From Flavobacterium sp. (lineage in GTDB: Bacteria; Bacteroidota; Bacteroidia; Flavobacteriales; Flavobacteriaceae), in NCBI GenBank assembly GCA_024709705.1, contig JANJWE010000060.1, positions 1-9,637 on the forward strand: a stretch of DNA of 9,637 nt, written 5' to 3'. The notes below the pieces were generated by a model that saw only the letters and a program-made list of their open reading frames with translations, searched no databases and was not told where the DNA came from. Of this stretch, positions 6,384 to 9,637 are shown in pieces. The position numbers and the translations under genes are program-made. The first letter of the stretch is position 1, and the number at the start of each line of letters is the position of its first letter.

Positions 6384-8912
6384 TTATTCTTGGGTTTCAT
6401 TGTTTTCATCTAAATCGGTGTGTTGATTTTTGATTTCTTCGCTCACATCATCAAAATCAACTTCCTCAGCAACCTCCTCTTTCATAACTTTAGTTACTGC
6501 TGCGATTGAATCATTTCCTTTGATATTGATTAAACGAACTCCTTGTGTGGCTCTTCCCATTACACGTAAATCAGAAACTTCCATTCTAATGGTTAAACCT
6601 GATTTATTGATAATCATCAAATCATCAGCATCTGTCACATTGTTGATAGAAACCAATTTACCGGTTTTATCAGTGATATTAAGTGTTTTCACACCTTTTC
6701 CACCACGATTCGTAATTCTATAATCTTCTAATGAAGAGCGTTTTCCATATCCATTTTCAGAAACGACCAAAATTTCACTGTTCATGTCATTTACAGAAAC
6801 CATGCCAATTACTTCATCTTTATCATCTGCTAAGGTAATTCCACGAACACCGGATGCACTTCTTCCCATTGGACGGGTTTTGCTTTCTTCAAAACGAACC
6901 AATTTACCGGATTTAACAGCAACTAATATCTGACTTTTTCCGTTGGTTAATTTAGCTTCTAACAATTCGTCATCTTCTTTGATTGTAATTGCAGCAATAC
7001 CATTTTGTCTCGGACGAGAATATTGTTCCAAAGAGGTTTTTTTAACTTGACCCTGCTTGGTTGCCATAATTACATAATGACTATTGATGTATTCTTCATT
7101 CTTTAAATCTTGAGTACAGATGAAAGCTTTTACTTTATCGTCATTTTCAATATTTATTAAATTTTGAATGGCTCTACCTTTTGAAGTTTTACTGCCTTCT
7201 GGTATTTCATATACTCGCATCCAGAAACATTTTCCTTTTTGGGTAAAGAATAACATGTATTGGTGATTGGTAGCAACAAATAAGTGCTCCAAGAAATCCT
7301 GATCTCGTGTTGCTACTCCTTTTTGACCAACCCCACCTCTATTTTGAGTTTTGTATTCAGACAAAGGCGTTCTTTTAATATAACCGGCATGTGAGATGGT
7401 AATAACCACGTTTTCATCGGCTATTAAGTCTTCAATACTTACATCGCCTCCGGCATATTCAATGGTAGATCTTCTCTCGTCTCCATATTTATCACGTATT
7501 TCGATTAATTCTTCTTTAATCAAATTCATACGTAAATCTTTATTGGCAAGTAATTCTCTCAAATGAGCAATCAACTTCATGATTTCCTCATATTCGGCAC
7601 GCAACTTATCTTGTTCTAATCCGGTAAGTTGACGCAAACGCATCTCTACGATGGCACGAGCTTGTATTTCTGAAAGAGAAAAGCGTTCAATCAATTTGGT
7701 TCTGGCTTCATCTCCGTCTTTAGAACCTCGGATTAAAGCTATAACTTCGTCAATATTATCTGAAGCTATAATTAAACCTTCTAATATATGTGCTCTCTCT
7801 TCAGCTTTTCGAAGATCAAACTGGGTTCTTCGAACTACTACATCATGACGGTGTTCCACAAAATAATGAATCAAGTCTTTTAGATTCAACATTTGGGGTC
7901 TACCATTTACAAGAGCAATATTATTTACACTAAAAGAAGACTGAAGTTGTGTATACTTATAAAGTGTATTCAAAACCACATTGGGAACAGCATCGCGTTT
8001 CAGTTCATAAACAATTCGCATTCCATTTCTATCCGATTCATCTCTAATGTTTGAAATCCCTTCAATTTTTTTCTCATTTACCAAATCAGCGGTTTTTTTA
8101 ATCATATCCGCTTTATTAACTTGATAAGGAATTTCAGTAACAATAATAGCTTCTCTTCCATTACTTTCTTCAAAACCCGCTTTGGCTCGCATAACAATTC
8201 TGCCTCTACCGGTTTTAAATGCTTCTCTTACTCCGTCATATCCATAGATTACACCACCCGTAGGAAAATCGGGGGCTTTAATATGATTCATTAATTCGTC
8301 AATTTCTATTTCATGGTTATCAATGTAGGCTAAAGTACCGTTAATAACTTCAGTAAGATTATGAGGAGGCATGTTGGTAGCCATACCCACGGCAATTCCC
8401 GATGCACCGTTAACTAATAAATTAGGAATTTTGGTAGGCATTACTTTAGGCTCATACAAAGTATCATCAAAATTCAATTGAAAATCAACTGTCTCTTTTT
8501 CAATATCAGCCATGATTTCTTCAGATATCTTTTGCATTCTGGCCTCTGTATATCGCATCGCTGCCGGGCTATCCCCATCAACTGAACCAAAGTTCCCTTG
8601 TCCATCTACTAAAAGATAACGCAAACTCCACTCTTGAGCCATACGAACCATGGCATCATAAACCGAAGTATCTCCATGAGGATGATATTTACCTAAAACT
8701 TCACCAACTATTCTGGCTGATTTCTTGTGAGCTCTATTCGAAAAAACTCCTAAATCATACATTCCGTAAAGAACTCTACGGTGTACTGGTTTTAAACCAT
8801 CTCTAACATCAGGCAATGCACGTGATACAATTACAGACATCGAATAATCGATGTAGGCTGATTTCATTTCGTCTTCGATGTTAATAGGAATTAATTTTTC
8901 TCCTTCAGACAT
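6384..8912 (-). CDS. gyrA: DNA gyrase subunit A
   Basis: GyrA (842 aa, usual size) is the DNA breakage-reunion and wrapping subunit of gyrase; with GyrB it introduces negative supercoils using ATP. The N-terminal winged-helix and tower domains contain the catalytic Tyr121 in [10 protein letters not shown] (E. coli Tyr122), the DGLKPVHRR segment at 38-46, and the quinolone-resistance region [12 protein letters not shown] at 75-86. Coiled-coil helices lie at about 360-385 and 430-475. The C-terminal beta-pinwheel spans about 495-810, with the GyrA box as QNRGGVG at 523-529 and a second similar NRGGKG at 735-740, which supports GyrA rather than ParC. An acidic tail follows from about 811 to the end, as in many GyrA proteins. 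Thr82 occupies the E. coli Ser83 position and Asp86 the Asp87 position; Thr there is a normal state in some bacteria. The start follows an A/T leader without a Shine-Dalgarno. The TPR gene follows 26 bp downstream. Confidence 0.97.
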   Translation of the reverse strand: MSEGEKLIPINIEDEMKSAYIDYSMSVIVSRALPDVRDGLKPVHRRVLYGMYDLGVFSNRAHKKSARIVGEVLGKYHPHGDTSVYDAMVRMAQEWSLRYLLVDGQGNFGSVDGDSPAAMRYTEARMQKISEEIMADIEKETVDFQLNFDDTLYEPKVMPTKIPNLLVNGASGIAVGMATNMPPHNLTEVINGTLAYIDNHEIEIDELMNHIKAPDFPTGGVIYGYDGVREAFKTGRGRIVMRAKAGFEESNGREAIIVTEIPYQVNKADMIKKTADLVNEKKIEGISNIRDESDRNGMRIVYELKRDAVPNVVLNTLYKYTQLQSSFSVNNIALVNGRPQMLNLKDLIHYFVEHRHDVVVRRTQFDLRKAEERAHILEGLIIASDNIDEVIALIRGSKDGDEARTKLIERFSLSEIQARAIVEMRLRQLTGLEQDKLRAEYEEIMKLIAHLRELLANKDLRMNLIKEELIEIRDKYGDERRSTIEYAGGDVSIEDLIADENVVITISHAGYIKRTPLSEYKTQNRGGVGQKGVATRDQDFLEHLFVATNHQYMLFFTQKGKCFWMRVYEIPEGSKTSKGRAIQNLINIENDDKVKAFICTQDLKNEEYINSHYVIMATKQGQVKKTSLEQYSRPRQNGIAAITIKEDDELLEAKLTNGKSQILVAVKSGKLVRFEESKTRPMGRSASGVRGITLADDKDEVIGMVSVNDMNSEILVVSENGYGKRSSLEDYRITNRGGKGVKTLNITDKTGKLVSINNVTDADDLMIINKSGLTIRMEVSDLRVMGRATQGVRLINIKGNDSIAAVTKVMKEEVAEEVDFDDVSEEIKNQHTDLDENNETQE

Positions 8913-8953
8913 AAGTATTTAATTAATGTTATTATAAGTTATTTCAAAACGTG

Positions 8954-8988
8954 CCAATATACGAAAACTTCGCTTTTTTTTCATCAAA
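8954..8988 (-). promoter_or_regulatory. Probable gyrA promoter
   Basis: Read on the minus strand, TTTG (8985-8988) is followed after 23 bp by TATATTGG (8954-8961), one base off TAnnTTTG. The spacer is at the upper end of the 17-23 bp range known for flavobacterial promoters. This would give a 5' leader of roughly 35 bases before the gyrA ATG. Confidence 0.4.
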
Positions 8989-9081
8989 TCAGACAACTAA
9001 TTTCAATGATTTATTAACAAAAAACCCTTTCATTTTAGTTGATAATTATATACTCCCAATCCTTTCTTTTTCCATTTATTT

Positions 9082-9112
9082 TTTGTCAATTAGCTGTCAG
9101 GAGAATGACAAA
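9082..9112. promoter_or_regulatory. Operator-like dyad upstream of clpC
   Basis: TTTGTCA (9082-9088) and TGACAAA (9106-9112) are perfect 7-bp inverted arms. A third TGTCA lies between them at 9095-9099, so pentamers begin at 9084, 9095 and 9106, exactly 11 bp apart. The inner pair TGTCA-N6-TGACA is itself a dyad. This geometry suits a dimeric DNA-binding protein. The site lies 60 bp upstream of the clpC start and more than 90 bp upstream of the gyrA promoter. No known regulator is assigned. Confidence 0.4.
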
Positions 9113-9122
9113 GGAATGATTT

Positions 9123-9153
9123 TTGCATTTGATAATCCGATTCATTAAATTTA
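9123..9153 (+). promoter_or_regulatory. Possible clpC promoter
   Basis: TTG (9123-9125), a 20-bp spacer and TAAATTTA (9146-9153, one base off TAnnTTTG) give a flavobacterial-type promoter ending about 20 bp before the clpC ATG. A competing -7 candidate is TGCATTTG at 9124-9131, also one mismatch, which lacks a well-placed -33 element. Confidence 0.3.
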
Positions 9154-9172
9154 CATTCAAAAAATAATTGTT

Positions 9173-9637
9173 ATGGATGATAATTTTTCGCCACGTGTCA
9201 AAGATGTAATTACTTACAGCAAAGAAGAGGCTTTACGGTTGGGGCACGACTTTATCGGTACAGAGCACCTCATGCTGGGGATATTACGTGACGGAAACGG
9301 TAAAGCTATATCTATTTTAAATAATTTGGACATCGATTTGGATTATTTGAGAAAAAAAGTAGAAATCCTGAGTCCGCCCAATCCCAATGCAGAAGTAGGC
9401 AACGAAAAAAAGAATCTGCATTTAACTCGACAAGCAGAACGTGCTTTGAAAACTACTTTTTTAGAAGCTAAAGTTTTTCAGAGTTCTTCTATAAGCACGG
9501 CACATCTTTTGCTCTGTATTCTTAGGAACGAAAACGATCCTACAACCAAATTACTTAACAAGCTGAAAATCGATTATGATACAGCTAAAGAACAATACTT
9601 AAATATGATACCCAATAACAACGACGACGAATACACT
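9173..9637 (+). CDS. clpC: ATP-dependent Clp protease ATP-binding subunit, ClpC type (N-terminal part, cut by window end)
   Basis: The frame is open from the ATG at 9173 to the last base, giving exactly 155 residues. They form the double Clp N repeat that receives substrates and adaptors: repeat one near 1-65 with FIGTEHLMLGILRD at 28-40, and repeat two near 81-145 with LTRQAERAL and STAHLLLCILRN around 108-119. The opening MDDNFSPRVKDVITYSKEEA resembles the ClpC N-terminus rather than ClpB. A low-complexity polar stretch (NNNDDE) begins at 148, where the linker to the first AAA+ domain is expected. The full protein would be a hexameric unfoldase that feeds ClpP during protein quality control. 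The AAA+ modules, and any ClpP-binding loop, lie outside the window, so ClpC is favoured by the N-domain sequence only. The gene is divergent from gyrA across 260 bp. Confidence 0.88.
   Translation, partial: MDDNFSPRVKDVITYSKEEALRLGHDFIGTEHLMLGILRDGNGKAISILNNLDIDLDYLRKKVEILSPPNPNAEVGNEKKNLHLTRQAERALKTTFLEAKVFQSSSISTAHLLLCILRNENDPTTKLLNKLKIDYDTAKEQYLNMIPNNNDDEYT

Noticed and set aside
6430..6723. 97-codon plus-strand open frame
   Set aside because: It lies wholly inside gyrA on the opposite strand, and its Ser/Thr/Ile-rich translation mirrors the gyrA codons. A shadow frame.
7651..7848. 65-codon plus-strand open frame inside gyrA
   Set aside because: Antisense to the conserved coiled-coil region of GyrA, no independent support.
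8655..8690. Fluoroquinolone resistance change in gyrA
   Set aside because: Thr82 replaces E. coli Ser83, but Thr is wild type at this site in some bacteria, reportedly including flavobacteria, and Asp86 is retained. No resistance claim is justified.
8951..9148. 65-codon plus-strand open frame between gyrA and clpC
   Set aside because: It overlaps the gyrA promoter and the dyad upstream of clpC, its residues look like translated A/T-rich spacer (many Phe, Ile, Asn), and it has no recognisable motif or leader.
1..9637. CRISPR array, tRNA or rRNA gene, insertion sequence, prophage or defence island
   Set aside because: No regularly spaced repeats, cloverleaf sequence, transposase, terminal repeats or phage/defence protein motifs were seen on either strand; the genes are contiguous housekeeping genes plus one surface protein.

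Overview
The window looks like chromosomal DNA from a member of the Bacteroidota, most likely the family Flavobacteriaceae and probably Flavobacterium or a close relative. The DNA is AT-rich. Start codons lack purine-rich Shine-Dalgarno sequences and sit behind A/T-rich leaders. Promoter-like sites fit the flavobacterial TAnnTTTG -7 box, clearest upstream of folE. The left-hand gene encodes a secreted protein with a SprB-type repeat, which is typical of this phylum. The species cannot be fixed from the sequence alone.

Layout: (1) positions 1-1429, minus strand: the N-terminal 476 residues of a large secreted modular surface protein whose C-terminus lies outside the window. (2) 1430-1587: a divergent intergenic region with a good folE promoter and two inverted repeats built from the same TTTTAAG heptamer. 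(3) 1588-5030, plus strand: folE (GTP cyclohydrolase I), cysS (cysteinyl-tRNA synthetase), yidD (membrane-insertion factor) and lgt (prolipoprotein diacylglyceryl transferase). cysS and yidD abut with no spacer; lgt may also have its own promoter. (4) 5031-5059: a strong palindromic terminator between convergent genes. (5) 5080-8912, minus strand: gyrA followed 26 bp downstream by a periplasmic TPR protein, probably one transcript. (6) 8913-9172: a divergent gyrA/clpC control region with a phased TGTCA/TGACA cluster. (7) 9173-9637, plus strand: the N-terminal domain of a ClpC-type AAA+ unfoldase, cut by the window end.

Most of the content is housekeeping: pterin/folate precursor synthesis, tRNA charging, membrane-protein and lipoprotein biogenesis, DNA supercoiling and protein quality control. 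YidD and Lgt both act at the inner membrane and probably belong together functionally. I found no CRISPR array, tRNA, rRNA, insertion sequence, prophage, defence system or other evident new system. The items most worth a second look are the truncated secreted protein with a duplicated ligand-binding-like module, and the symmetrical sequence elements in the two divergent intergenic regions. All genes are accounted for, and no stretch over 300 bases lacks a gene.
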